Shown: positions 33,214-46,244, counted from the stretch's first letter. The stretch is DNA of 64,000 nucleotides from Vicia villosa (GCF_029867415.1 NW_026705152.1:1054001-1118000); one strand, 5' to 3'. Notes: generated by a model not told the origin, from the sequence alone. A program made the numbers and translations.

Positions 33214-33516
33214 CGAATCACATTAAGGAAGTGATTGAGAAATGAGTGGGATTCATTCCCTAATCTATTTCTCAATCGCTTAGTGGCATAGAAACGAGTG
33301 GGATTCATTCCCTAATCTGTTTCTCGGTCGCTACTTAATGAGAGAGAAACGAGTGGGATTCATTCCCTAATCTGTTTCTCAAACATTAATTAATGGGAGA
33401 GAAATGAGTAAGATTCATTCTCTAATCTGTTTCTCAAACATTACATAATGGGATGGAAGTGAGTGGGATTCATTCCCTAATCTGCTTCTCGATCATTATA
33501 CATTTTATGTGATTCG
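33214..33516 (+). repeat. Five tandem hairpins enclosed by an outer stem
   Basis: Five units share a core gattcattccctaatct. Their arms are gtgattgagaaat/atttctcaatcgc (33,231, 33,267), agaaac/gtttct (33,290, 33,319), ttaatg..gagaaac/gtttctc..cattaa (33,335-33,350, 33,374-33,389), taatg..agaaa/tttct..catta (33,391, 33,439) and ataatg..gaag/cttc..cattat (33,445, 33,494). The whole block is bracketed by cgaatcacat (33,214) and atgtgattcg (33,507). Confidence 0.85.
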
Positions 33517-34154
33517 AATCGTGAAGTAAATTCCCTTAAAAAATACACAACCAAAAACACTTTAAAACATCTAATAATGGTTCAGACTAAAGCAAAGTAG
33601 AGAAAGTGGTGAGTGGCCCGGTATTGGGAACTGTTCATCACTCATCTATCCTAAAAGACACAAACCAAGCATTTCTTTTTCTTTTTCCTCGTTGGCACCT
33701 AAGGGCAATGTCATTTCCGTTCGTACGCATCGTAGGTCTTCCCTTATGCAAGAACGTGAACGTTGACGCCGCCCAATTAAAAAACACAAAAACAAACAGA
33801 AAATCTTTAGCCGAGCTACGGTAACTCTGATTCCTGAAAAGGATACGTAGGCAGCGGGGTAGGGCCCGTGCGAGTACAATCCTTTATTTTCCCTACATTC
33901 TGCATTCATTTCGCATGTAGACATAGACATAGTTATACACCCATTAGATAGAAACAGGCATAGGTGGATACCATCGAGTACGATGGGCGTGAGGGGTGCT
34001 AATACCTTCCCCTTGCGTAACCGACTCCCGTACCTAGATTCTCTGGTCGCAAGACCTTGTTCTTACCCTTTGTTAGGTTTTCTGATATTCCTTTCCCTTA
34101 TGGGATAAATATATTGGTGGCGACTCTGTTCATTTTTCGCGAGCGTGCGACAGC

Positions 34155-34172
34155 TGGCGACTCTGCTGGGGA
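34155..34172 (+). other. Primer binding site, tRNA-Arg type
   Basis: Same 18 bases (tggcgactctgctgg...) as the Ogre primer site at 6334. Eleven of them also occur 37 bases upstream inside the LTR (34,118-34,128). Confidence 0.9.
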
Positions 34173-34987
34173 TGTTGATAGACCTGTGCTGGTCCATCCT
34201 TAGCGAGTCGATCCTAGCCTTTGTTTGTTTCGTTTATTGGGTGTTTCTTTGTTTGTTTGTTTATTTGTTTACATGTTGTATATATGCTTGCATATCATGT
34301 TTATTTTCCGCTTGCATATCATGCATCTGGACTATATTATGGGTCCCCGTGGGGACCACATATTTTTCTGCTTTGTTTTGCAGGTTGGGTGGGATGTTAT
34401 ATGAGGTAAAAGGCCCAATACCCAGGCCAGAGTTGACACATAGGATACCTAGGATAGAGTGGATAGTCATGACGCCAACAGAATGTCAGGTTCTGTTGAT
34501 TGCGATCATGAGACCCACGACCATCCGAGACTCGAATGGGATACCGTTGTTGGCATGTATTTGCAACAATGATGGTGTTTCAGGAGAGTTGTTAACGCTG
34601 GAGACCTTTTGACCTACCTTGACCTAGATTTACCTGTGAGTGGGGAGGGATATACATGACAGGTACCGTTGGTGACTATTCTATTCTGTTGGTGACTATT
34701 GGTTCTCCTGGTATTCAAAAGGGTGTCGGACCTTTGATCTCATGACATCTGACCTACATCAGTTATTCAGAGGATTGTATAATGGTTACTCGGATTATAT
34801 GGACCCTGATCCCATGCTTTTGCATTGCATAACATCATTACTTTATCCTTTTCATTTGTGGGGGATTCTAAAGTCTATTTCCAAAAAAAAAAAAAAGAGG
34901 AAACGAAAAAATAGAAAAACAGAAAAGAAAAGAAAAGATATGTAAAAGAAAAGGAAATAGAAAAGTAAAAGGAAAGAAAAGATATTC
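34173..34987 (+). other. Leader of the second Ogre-like element, no gene
   Basis: It contains a T/G-rich stretch (34,220-34,270), a segment with gaggtaaaaggcccaatacc that is also found in the leader of the minus-strand Tat-like element, and an A-rich tract at 34,880-34,985. No Gag or ORF1 homology is seen. The sequence resumes after the insertion at 50,438. Confidence 0.75.
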
Positions 34988-34992
34988 TATAC
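34988..34992. repeat. Target-site duplication tatac (left)
   Basis: Direct 5-bp repeat with 50,438-50,442, exactly flanking the minus-strand Tat-like element. Confidence 0.9.
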
Positions 34993-35561
34993 TGAAGCAA
35001 CTGGAAAACTCATCGAAACAAATACAATGAAGTCGCCATCGAACATCTATTTATCCTACAATAAGGAATGGAAAATATCGAAGAAAACCAAATAACAAGC
35101 AATGGTCTCAGAGAAAGGGTAAGGGTGTCTGTTACGTGGGGGGAAGGTGTTAGCACCCCTCACGTCTGTGGTACTCCACAGGATCCATTCTTGTTAATTT
35201 TCTAATCTAAGGGTGTGTGTGTGCGCAACATGCTACGTGTAAAGGAATACATGCAATGGAAGATATACAAATAAGAGGAAACATACAATGGAAGGAATAA
35301 GCAAATAAGCAAGAAAGTCGAACGAAAATAAGAAAAGAAAAAGTTCGAACAAAATAAAGGAAAAAAAGAAAAGTCGCTCGCTAGGGTGTTCGTACCCTGT
35401 GCCTACGTACCTCCAATGTGCAATGGAGAAATCAGAGCGCCGTAGTTCGGCTAAAAAGTTTCTGTTTCTATCTCGATTCGCGTCTCCTAGAGAAACGGAA
35501 CCGAGCACCCTAAGGGAGCATGCAAACAAGGAGCGTCACAAAGATCCTAGCAAACATGACA

Positions 35562-35836
35562 TGTGAACAGGCATCACAAATAAGGACATGCGAACAGGCA
35601 TCGCAAACAAAAACAGACGTGTAACAGGCATACACGAATGTGAGTGTGTGAACAGGCATCACAAGTGATAATGCGAACAGGCATCGCAAACAACACGTAA
35701 CAGGCATACATGTGCAAGTGTGAACAAGCATCACAAAGATATCATACGAACAGGCATCGCAGATAAGAAGATAGTGAACAAACATCACAGAGATATCATA
35801 CTAACAGGCATAGCAGATACAAAGATAGTGAACAAG
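35562..35836 (-). repeat. Hairpin array with constant loop acaggca
   Basis: About ten units share the loop acaggca (plus-strand reading). Arms are tgtga/tcaca (35,562, 35,647, 35,719), tgcga/tcgca (35,589, 35,672), cgtgta/tacacg (35,618, 35,631), cta/tag (35,801, 35,811) and gtga/tcac. The other LTR repeats the array at about 46,814-47,088. Confidence 0.85.
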
Positions 35837-35982
35837 CATCACAACCATAAGGCATACATTCGAGCTCCGCTCGAGAAACAAACAAACTACCGAAGTAGTA
35901 AACAATGCAAATGCAACACACAAACGAGCTCAGCTCGTAAAGCAAGCAAACTACCGAAGTAGTGACCTGGGAACTAGGGAGA

Positions 35983-36252
35983 CGTTCTAGCTAACGGGGA
36001 AAGTCCTCCGAAGCCACCGTCCACGGGGAAAGTCCTCCGAGACGGGTGAACAAGACGATAACGGGAAATAAACGTTCTAGCTAACGGGGAAAGTCCTCCG
36101 AAGCCACCGTCCACGGGGAAAGTCCTCCGAGACAGATGAACAGGACAATAACTGGAAATAACCGTTCTATCTAACGGGGAAAGTCCTCCGAAGCTACCGT
36201 CCACGGGGAAAGTCCTCCGAGACGGGTGAACAAGGCAATAACTGGAAATAGA
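35983..36252 (-). repeat. 90-bp tandem repeat, three copies
   Basis: Units start at about 35,983, 36,073 and 36,163 and each contains acggggaaagtcctccg twice. The other LTR carries the same three units at about 47,235-47,504. Confidence 0.9.
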
Positions 36253-39186
36253 CTGAAAGCAGTAAACAAACAAAAACAGAGCCTCTTTCGAGGGCTTGGC
36301 CAGATGAATGCCTAGGTCCTACTTCTCATGGCAAATATGATGCTGCATGCCTACCCTACTTCTCATGGCAAGGTATGGTGCGCGAAAGAGTAAAAAGGAC
36401 AAAGGGGATACCGAGCGGATAGCAAATCCGCAGTGAGCTAGCAACGCAAGCAGAACTAAGAAACTTCACGTAATCTAACATCCAGCAGAGCCAGGAGTCC
36501 AGCATAAGCGTCAAAGCGATGCAGTGTGAAAATAAATCACAACCACTATGTGGTGCGTATCAGACACAACCACACAAGCTACCTGCGAGAAACACAATCC
36601 AGACAATACGAGAATATACATCTCAATGGATGAGAGATCAGGAATAAGTTTGTGTCCCACAAATAAAGTGGAACACAACGCAATCGAACTCTCTCAAAGT
36701 ACCTTGCACAAGCTAGCACACTTATTAGAAATAACAAGGAAATGCGAACAAAGTCGCTTAATCAGATTATGAAACAAAATAGAGGCAAAATTCTAATTAA
36801 ATTCTAAGAACAAAATCTAACAAGAATATTATTTTTCATGGCATTTTTATCTAAAACAATAGAACAAAACTGTGTACAAAATATTAAATCTAACACGGAA
36901 AATAGTACATGTTTTTATTTATTATCGATTTTATCATGCAAAAACTAACAAAACTACTTGATTTTTAGGTTTTTTATTACATGAATGAAATAGGAAACAA
37001 AACTAGTTAAAACAACTAATTCTAAAATGAATTAAAAATGTACACATGGGGTGAAAAGCTGAAAACAGAGTATATTGACAGTAATTGGGCGCTGCAGCCC
37101 AAGGGGATGGCCCAATAGAGGTTTTTATTCAGTTTTTTTGTAGCAATAACCAAAAACAAAGGTGATATGGGTTTCCAGGGGGGTGTACGGCAGTAATTCG
37201 GTGATGGCCCAATGTATTGCATCAGAATCCAGTTTTTGTTTCAAATTTTAGATCCAATTCAGATTTTCTTATTATCAGATTCAGTTAATCTCTAATCTCA
37301 ATTAAACCAGTAATTATGCCAATTAGTTCTAATTAAAACAGATTATATTCACTGTTAATCAAATAAAATGCTAAAAGGGATTAGGGTTAGAAATTTCAAA
37401 CATTATCCTCTTCTCTCTCACGAAGCGCCGACGGCGGCGGCGGTGACCTCAACCTTCTCCTCCGGTCAGATTCTCGCTTCGTCTCATCTCTCATTTCTCT
37501 CGGACTCACTCTCTCCGTCTCCGTTCAACCATTCATCTTCTTTTGTTTGCTCATTCCTGAACCTTTGATATGATGTTGTATATCAACGATGATGATGGAT
37601 TCCGATGAAGGTTGCGGAAAGTATCAAGATCGATGAGAACATGACGTTGATTACAGATTATTATTGAAGATGATATTGCAGAGAAGTTGTGATTGATGAA
37701 GTTGTTGTTGCGTGATGAATTTCTTCGCGGTGGAAGAGATTGATGAAGCTCGACGAAGTTAGAGCGGATACGATTCTGCAGAGTCGTTTTCTTGGAGATT
37801 CAAGGTTGGATAGTTTTTCTGGTGAATTCGTGATAACGTGGTGAACTCGGCAATTGATGATTGAAGAACTAAGTGTGATGAAGATTGAGGTAACGGTTAT
37901 GTTGACATGATGACTTGATTGGAATTGTGCAGAACTTTCAGCGTATTGAAGATGACGATGCCATAGATACAGAGATGATGAAGATGATGAAGGTGAGGAC
38001 CGGTGGAGAGAGAGTTCGTTACAAGGTTTGTTTCTGGTTTTCTTTTGCTATCGATTTTTTCTTTTTTCTGAGTTTTCTATTGTATTTCTGTTAGGGAGAA
38101 GATTGAAGATTGAAGGAGATCAAGATTTCGGTGAGGTTCTTGGCGAGAGAGAGGTTCGAGATTGAAGAGTTGGTGGATGAATCCCTGTTGAGAGGTTGAA
38201 GATTGGAGAAAGATGAAGAATCTGTGAATGGAGATTTGTTATGGCGATGGATGAAGCAGATGAAGAGAGGAAGGTGAAGATCTTGGCGGTGATGAGTGAA
38301 GAGGAGATTAGGAATCTGTTACATTTCTTTTTGTTTTCTCTGATTTTTTTGTTATGAAAACTCCCCTTTTTTTTTTCTGCAGAATTCTGTTTTCTCTTGT
38401 CGGTTATTGAACCGGTTCTTTGGTCTGCTAGCTGAAGACTCATGGTTCAGCTTTTGAATTTTTGTAATGAATGATAACACTGGTTTTTTTTTGTATTGAA
38501 TGGTCTTGTATAGAATTTATTTTGTAATGTAACATGGATTGAATATGTGTAATGGACTATAGAATTTTCTTGTAACATGATACTTTTTTTCTAATGAATT
38601 TTGAACGAGGAATAACGTGCATCTTGAATAAGCTCTTGACAATTTTGAATGATGGATCTTGTATGAAAATACTTGAAAACTCTTGCGATCACTCTTTTTT
38701 AATTTCATGTTTAAAGGATCCTTAAAGATGATTGAAATCGTGAATAAACCTTTACTCTTGCATAAACGATCCTTAAATTCGAACCAACTTTTTCTTGAAG
38801 CCAACTTATCATACAAAACTTTAGCTCAAATGCATCCAAAGACAAGCGACTCCATCACCAAGCTATAATACCTTGCACTCTAAGCCTCATCCGATTGGAG
38901 AATATACTCAAGACCTTAATTTGATGGATAATACAATGATGAGCTCTTGATACGCACACAAACCAATTAGAATAAACCTTTTGCCCATGTGCACGGATGA
39001 ATAAAAGATCTTAACCCATTCGAAAGAGAAATGGCCTGATCCACGAGCGTTGAGAAAATCCTCAGATGAACCGAACTGCCTTGAAACAATAAGAATCTTT
39101 TAATTTTTCCTTGATTTTCGAACGAAGAAATAAACGTCCCTCATAACTTATGGCACAGATAAGAGGGCAAATTTTGGGGTGCAATA

Positions 39187-39200
39187 GCTGCCCCTATTCA
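39187..39200 (-). other. Polypurine tract of the minus-strand Tat-like element
   Basis: On the minus strand aataggggcagc lies next to the 3' LTR start, close to the Ogre tract aaataggggcatc at 19,277. Confidence 0.8.
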
Positions 39201-39443
39201 AACTTCTTGAACCTGACGAGTGAGAAACGAAAGTTTTGAACCGTTGAGGTGGAAGGAGATTGAATACTAGAATGAACTCGAAAATTTGCGCTCTTGATCA
39301 ATAGAAGATTCCATCTTGCAATAAGAAGGAATATACCACCCCGCAAGCGGGGAGAAAAAACTTCAATTGATCTGGATAATTAAATAAGCTCCAACTTGCG
39401 ATAAGAAGGAACGGGCACCCACAGGCAGGGGAAACACTTCAAA

Positions 39444-40241
39444 TGATCTGGGCATCAAGAGAAGGAACATCTCGACTGATCTGAATATCAGACGTAGCAG
39501 ATGTCTCCGAACTTGCATTGGGATAGATGTCTTAAGTCGATCTGGGAATCGAGGGAGATACATCGGTTGAATCGGACATCAACTGGTAATAGGTATCTCT
39601 GATCTGGGAATCATGATCTGGGAATCAGGGCAGACATCTCTTCTGATGCGATTAAATCATCAGGTAGATATTCCTACTAATCTGGGAATTAGCGGCTAGC
39701 TCCTTCGTAAGACCACGGGGATCCGGAGGCGGTTCCTTCAACTGAACTGGAAATCAGGATAGGAACAATATCTCTTCCGAACTGTGTACGCCGGGGAAAG
39801 AATGCCTTTAAACTGATCTGGACATGATGCCAGAAAATAAGTAGGACAATCTTCATCTGAAAGACAAAGTCGATCAGGCAAACATCTCCATCTGATCTGA
39901 TGATATCAGTGGCTTGCTCCTTAGTAAGATCACGGGAGATCCGGAGGCGGTTCCTTCAACTAATCTGAAACTGGATATTAGGATAGGAACGGATGTTTCT
40001 TCCGAACTGTGTACGCCGGGTAAAGAAAACGTCCTCAACTGATAGTAAGGTATCAGGACTGGGCAAACAAGTTTCTTCTTCTGAACGAACTAAATCGTCA
40101 GGGAGTAGATATTTCCAACTGATCTGATGCATCAGAGGGCTTGCTCCTTCGGAAGATCTATAGAGATCCGGAGGCGGTTCCTTCAACTAATCTGAATATC
40201 AGGATAGGAACAAATATCTTCCACCGATCTGGGGGCATCGG
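39444..40241 (-). repeat. Hairpin family with loop ctggga/ctgggc
   Basis: In plus-strand reading, arms around ctggg-type loops are tgat/atca (39,444, 39,600, 39,614), ctgat/atcag (39,476), tcgat/atcga (39,537, 39,548), ctaat/attag (39,677, 39,688) and ccgat/atcgg (40,224, 40,237). A related ctgata/tatcag pair (40,039, 40,051) has a different loop. Confidence 0.65.
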
Positions 40242-42671
40242 GAATAGGAATGTCTTTGAACTGATCTGAGCTGCGTCAGAAAATAAGTAGAACAATCCTC
40301 TTCTGAATCAAAACATCAGGATAAGCGCCTGTAATGACTAGGCGAATATTGCTCTCTAGGGAGCATTTGAATCTGGATAACTTTCCTGCAGAAAGAGACA
40401 GATATGATATGATTTATGCATGATGCATGTATGAATGTGTATGGAATAACGTTTTCGAGGAGGAAGACGCTACACGCTTAGAGAATGCAATGCGAATGAT
40501 GCATGATTCGGACGTTGCTTAAGGAAACAACGGATGAGCACATAATTGCTAAAGCAGTCCTGGAGAGATTATAGAACTCTGCGGGGAGGACAAAACGAGT
40601 GACCAAGGGTCACAAACTGCGAGCTGACAAAGATGGATCGGATATCTGCTGGAGATGATCAAAATCTGGACGCGAGCTCTATTTGGGGAATAAACCCTGC
40701 TTGGGGATACCCGGGCAACTTCAATGGAGAAGCAAATTCTCGACATTCTGGGGATGTGGAGATAAGAGCAAGTCATGGAGATAACTCTGATGGGGAGTAA
40801 CCGACTTGCTTGTGTAGAAGGCATTCCGCTGGGGAAATCCTTGATGGACATAGATTCTGCTGAGGATGCAAGTGAAACTCTGCTGAGGAGAGACTCAGTG
40901 GAGAAGATGAATACTTCTGCATAGTGATCCACTGAGAAGATAAGAAATCCGCTGGGGATAAGGAACTCGGCATAAGAACCTCTTGTTAAGACCACTCCAC
41001 TGGGGAATAAGATGACTCTCTTGGGGACAACAGGTCAATCTGTTGGGGAGAGAAAAGCTCTACTGGGGAAAATGAGGAACTCGGGCATGGAACCTCATTT
41101 AGAGCTTGTTGGGGAATCAGATACCATTCAATCATGATTCAACTGGGGAGAATACATTCCATCGGGGAATAAGGCTTCCGAAGCACGGAGAATGCATCGA
41201 GATGTGCTTTGCTGAGGAGTTGAGAATCTTGGAACAAAGAAAATCTCATCTGGATACACTCAGCTGGGGAATGAGAATCTCTCACTCGGCTAGATCCGCC
41301 AATGTGTTGATATGATGCGCTCAAAAGGATGTACCCACAACGGGAAAATGCAAGAGCAAACAGGTTGTCAGACATCTGAGCTTTGAAACTTTCCATACAG
41401 GTGTTGGATTCGAAGAATTGACAGGCAAGCACTGATTAGAATACCAAACAAGTATCGACCAGAGTATCAAGCAAACATTGGTTTTCCGAGAAGATGCCAC
41501 CAGGAAGTGGGCTAATGGATCAAGCAAGTGTTGACTTCAAAGGGACCCAACAGGCATTGGCTTTCATAGTGTTCTGCATATTGATATTGATTGTAAGGAT
41601 GCCAACAAGTAATGGGATTTCAGCTTCTGACTGCTGAGGATGACGACCCTGACGGTTCTCAAGTTCATAATTTGTTTAGCTCACACCCGAACTTTAAACT
41701 GAACGCCTCTTGATGAGGAAAGAATGTCACTGTATATTGCTTTGCCCCAGCCTGTATGGACTTTGAAGAAATTTATCTTGCAAATACTTCCTGAAATTTG
41801 TGCTATCATAACCAACTTGCCCCAGTATCAAGAATTTTGGAAACATGCCCCTGATTGATAAGTATTGGAGGTAGCTTCAACTGCACGGGTGAATGCCCCT
41901 GATTGCTTAGCACTTTGAGAGATTCTTCGAATCTTGACCTGATTGCCTCAGATTGAGTGAAAACTTGCTTGTTAGAGTAATCAAACGCTTCTGTGCCCCT
42001 AAGGGTGATCAGAATTTGAAATATTGCTGCCTCTGCTCAACGGAGTTCTAAAGACAACCTGTCCTTCGGAAGGATAGACTTTTCATCTGAAGTTCATGAT
42101 GGAAACTTTCTTGGTGTCGAGCAGTTGTTTATATGCAAAGAATGTTTATTATGAGAAATATAATTCTAATGCAAAGAGTATGTTTGTCTCAAAGTTTAAA
42201 GAAACTTTATGAAAGGATGTCGTAACATCGATTTTTTTGTGAAAGAAAGATGGTGCGATACCAACTCAAGCGCTTAGCGGATCTCCTAGGAGTCAGCTTA
42301 CCGTATTCTCGTGTATAGTTTGCTTTCGAATTAACCCTGCTTCAATTAGGACTTTCAAGGGTTGTAACGTGGCCAAGTTCACGGTTTTTTTGAAAAAAGG
42401 ATTTTTTAGGCTCAAAGTTATTTGGTGCCCACCCCCTTCATGATGTTCTCCAGTCCTAAGTTCAGCTAACTTGACATGAGCATTCATCTTTCAAGAGGAG
42501 TTCGAAAATGATTGAGGAGTCAAAGAGGTCTTCTGGATATGGCAGTCACTTTACCTTTCGTTTTTGGTGTCTGATCACACGACTTTGTTCTTTTGATGAG
42601 GATTCTTATTTTGTAATCCTTGTTTTTCGCTTTAGCTTTGCTTTTTTTTTTTCGTTTCCCTAAATTTTTGC

Positions 42672-42761
42672 CTGGACAAATTCTTTTGAATTTTGATTTG
42701 GATGTCCAGCGGGATGCCCTAACTTTTGCCTAAGTCACGTGCTTTTAAGTTGTTGACTTAG
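42672..42761 (-). repeat. Two hairpins of the aggcaaaagttag module
   Basis: Arms ctggac/gtccag (42,672, 42,714) and ctaagtca/tgacttag (42,730, 42,754). The element's minus strand matches the module order at 52,407-52,496 and the module after the Ogre integrase. Confidence 0.8.
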
Positions 42762-45700
42762 CGGGCTTTTCTTCTCTTTTTTTTCATTCTTTTTTTTTGA
42801 ACAAATCGTGTGATCCTGAATCTCTGATTTGTTGGAATGGTAGTGACTGCTTGAGCCCTTGATTGATGAAGAATTACCATTGTGGTATCGTCATATTTTG
42901 ACCTCCTAATGTGAGGGATAAACCACAGCGACTTTAATGTTGGTCTTGACCTCCTGATGTAAGGGATAATCATGATGTCTTAACTTCTTGAGGTGAGGAA
43001 TAACCGTTGTGGATTTGACTTTCCTCAATCTTTTGAAAGATAGCCATTGTTGTATCCTTAGATGCATGCTCCTGATGAATTTTGAATGCTCAATCAGGTT
43101 AACTGAATACTACCCGCCCCTGGGTTAAAAAATAAGGGTTTTTTATAGAGAAAAGAAACTCCTACTTCGAAGGCTCAGAAGGGTTAACGAAGGTTTCACT
43201 CCCTTATATCTCCAGTGTTTGGGAATTTGAAACAATGCCTGTACATCATCAACAGGGTTCTACTCAAAAGCATACCATTTGAGGTTCTTGGTATTATGTT
43301 CATCATTCTCCCTACGGAGTTACCATGCTTTGTTAACAAGAGTTGAGTATCACAAAAAACATATAAGAACATATAAGAGCAAAAGCGAATGGATTTTTTT
43401 TTAAGACAAACATATCCAATGCATTATGATTATAGTTCAAAAATAAACAAGTTTTACATACAAACAGTATTGAACAAAACAAGAAAGCTTAAACATGAAC
43501 ATGCATGATGATTCAGGAATTGCCAATGTTGAGGAGATCCTCTCCGTATGGACTTATTGCTTCAGAAGATCTAGTGAGATAGAGGAGAATTTCAATTCTG
43601 GCCTTCAGGTGCGAATGTGACAGCCTTTGAATCAATCAGGTCTTGAACCTTGTCTTTGAACGGATGCCAATCCTCAATCAGATAACCAGGTGCCCCAGCA
43701 TGGAGAACACACCAAGCGTTGCATATGTTCCTGTAGAACACTTTAGATTACTTCACAGAAGAAGATTTCGGCAAAGTCATACAGAAGTGGCAAGTGCTCA
43801 GCTTTAGGGATTTGAGTTGTGCCAGTGGTGCACAAACTCAAGATACAAGGCATCTTGCTTATCCCTCGGTCGGGAGCCCTCAAAAACAGCGACGGGATTT
43901 TGTGAATGCTTTAGGGATTTGAGTTGCCAATGTTGCAAACTCAAGAACACGGAGTCTTGCTTATCCCTCGGTCGGGAGCCCTAAATATAACTGCTGAAAC
44001 AGAAAACACCATCATGGATGAAGGAAACTTGTATTGCTATCAGCGAACAACAATAACCTCTGTCGCTTGGCTATCAAATTCATTACTTGGAACACACAAT
44101 TGCTGTTGCGAAGGAAACCTCTGGCAGTACCAATTGCAAGTGATTCTCATGAGTTGCTCCTCGAGGAAGACCAAACATTCCACTTGCAGCAGATGAAATG
44201 GGATTGACCAGTAGAAACCATTATGAATAAACTCAAACATCTCTGCATCGAGCAAGTTCTGGACTTTTTGTACCTCAACACCTTGTAAGGCTTGACATTA
44301 TGATCAGGTGCACCAAGAATGGAAAACACCGAGTATTGTCATCGAAATCAGGAGAGCTATCTGTGATGAGAAAGACCCAAAGCACGAATCTTAACCCATT
44401 GAAATTCCAACAAGCAGTGAAGTAACTTGACATAAGGGCATTAGGATTACATCAGCCTGCTTCTTATACTCTTTCTGTCTCTATTGACAAGCAATGGTTG
44501 CTGAAAAGGAAACTCCATGAGGAGGAGGTGACTCTGGATATGAAACAGAACCTTGAGAATGAGAGGCGCCTTTGCAGATCACTCTTAATTACTGTCTGGT
44601 AGAAGATTCTGATGAAGTCACATGGAATTTGTAAGTGCTTTAGGGATTCGAGCAATGCAAATGGTGCAATGCTCAAGATAGACAATGTCTTGCTTATCCC
44701 TCGTGCGGGAGCCCCAAGCAATTTCAAAGACTTGTAGATATTAACATCACGACCAGGTGCCCCAAAATAGAACTCACACCTAGTGTCATCGTCATCAAGC
44801 GGAGAATCTGTAGACATCCACACAGTACGTCGCTTAACCAGTTGCAAATACTTTAAGCATGGAAGCAAATGAGAACAGGACATGAGACTCAAATAGATTT
44901 GTCTTTCGGTCCTCTTTTGTTGTCGCTAAAACATACCCCTTGAATTCATGAGAGGAAGAGATTAACCACTGAAAATGAGCTTCTGAAACCGCAAGGTTGT
45001 GGAAAAGATCCACGAAGTGCTCCATGAGTTTTTCTTGCTAAGAGTCCTCGAGCATGGGTCATAACTTGCATGTTTTCATAAACAACTCCAACTGAGCTTT
45101 CATCTTGGCTAACTCCCCACAAAGTTGTTCCATGACTAATCTTTGAACACACAATAAGAATCTCTGAGTCTGGTGAGAGAATACCAAGTCTGAATAAGAA
45201 AAGCCTGAACACCTGTTATGCATGAGATGTATGAGATGCATGATATGCGTGTAATGCCATGTTCATTCAATTTCCAAGGAATCCTCGTGTTTTGATTTTT
45301 AGCAAGCAAGAGATGGAAAAGCTCGGCACGAGACTTAAAGATATGATTCCTTGGAAATGAAAGGAACATGTATGCTATTTATTTCTTGTACATCATTTTT
45401 CAAAAGTAAATATGCAATGATGCAAAACGATGGGAACCACAATACTGGATATAGTTGCACTGCTGCAAAATCACACTGCTCAGATTCAAAGGTTCGGCGT
45501 AGTTTCAGAACACCAAGGACCAATTAACCATTGATAGAACCACTCCTGTTGTACCACGTCTGAATAGAACCAAAAGTAACGGGATCAAAGCTCTGCCGTC
45601 GTTTCAGAATACCAAAATATCGGGCACAATGAGAACAGACCAAATAAAGGTCCGACCTCAACTCTGAAGAAGCAAATGGTATGTAGGAGCCAAGGTTTCC

Positions 45701-46223
45701 TGTCCCATCCCAAACCTCACAGGTAGGAATCCTAAACACACACAGGATATCCCTAATGGTCGCCAGGAATTTCGAACAAACAATGAGAGCGCCTGCCTAC
45801 GGCAATAAGCATGCCGGACAAGGATCACCTCACCGAGTTCTCTCCTGGTTGTGGTATGCTATGCCAACTCTACGTGCCAAGCGCCACGAGAGCCAACATA
45901 ACTATCCACGCTAATCTAAGTGTATACTTGGTCTGGGTAATGGACCTTTTACCTCACAGTAGCATCCCGCCCGCCAAGAAAAACAACCAGCCAGCACAGC
46001 AGTATATCCAGAATATGGAACGCAGTAAACACATAGATGCAAATGCATGCAAGCAGTATATACAAATGATGCGAGTAATAAACACACAAACAACCACAGA
46101 AGAGAAAGCGGTAAACACATAAATGCAAATGCATGCAAGCAGTATATACAATGATGATAACCGTAAACACACAAACACCCACAGAAAGGAAATCAAGCAA
46201 GAACTAGGAACGACACTCGGATA

Positions 46224-46242
46224 GTCCCCAGTGAAGTCGCCA
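46224..46242 (-). other. Primer binding site of the minus-strand Tat-like element
   Basis: On the minus strand tggcgacttcactggggac, two bases after the 5' LTR. It differs from the Ogre primer site at the bases after tggcgact, so it may fit a different tRNA or isoacceptor. Confidence 0.8.
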
Positions 46243-46244
46243 GC

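Larger units (their letters stand above)
29155..34152 (+). repeat. 5' LTR of a second Ogre-like element (host of two later insertions)
   Basis: Starts tgtcataccccaaatttg and ends gcgtgcgaca, followed two bases later by a tRNA-Arg-type primer site. After a TATA box at 31,371 comes a long pyrimidine-rich leader (about 31,380-31,800) that could be mistaken for a gene start but has no conserved ORF. The end region resembles the end of the minus-strand Tat-like LTR (ggtgctaacaccttcccc type). The 3' LTR is outside the window. Confidence 0.85.
34993..39186 (-). repeat. 3' LTR of the minus-strand Tat-like element
   Basis: Direct repeat of 46,245-50,437. On the minus strand it ends ccagttgcttca. Its first bases are TATTGCACC where the 5' LTR has TGTTGCACC, so the terminal TG is mutated here. 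A plus-strand ORF-like stretch near 37,368-37,568 (ggcggcggcgg region) is present in both LTRs and has no recognised homology. Confidence 0.9.
39201..46223 (-). other. Interior of the minus-strand Tat-like element, no intact gene
   Basis: No Gag-Pol frame is detectable. It holds several hairpin families: ctggg loops at 39,444-40,241, the aggcaaaagttag module at 42,672-42,761, and repeats with cttgcttatccctcg at 43,812-43,985 and 44,641-44,715. Two near-identical blocks of about 86 bases with aaatgcatgcaagcag lie at 46,024-46,190. A short frame at 45,059-45,241 (minus) shares a YSD...EQLCG peptide with 50,438-50,738 and may be a coding relic. Confidence 0.75.

Noticed and set aside
37368..37568. 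Plus-strand ORF with a ggcggcggcgg stretch
   Set aside because: It lies in an LTR, recurs at 48,620-48,820, is antisense to the element and matches no known domain.
40549..45739. Several minus-strand ORFs of 60-150 codons in the Tat-like interior
   Set aside because: Low-complexity or repeat-derived, overlapping in several frames; only the short YSD...EQLCG peptide is kept as a possible relic.
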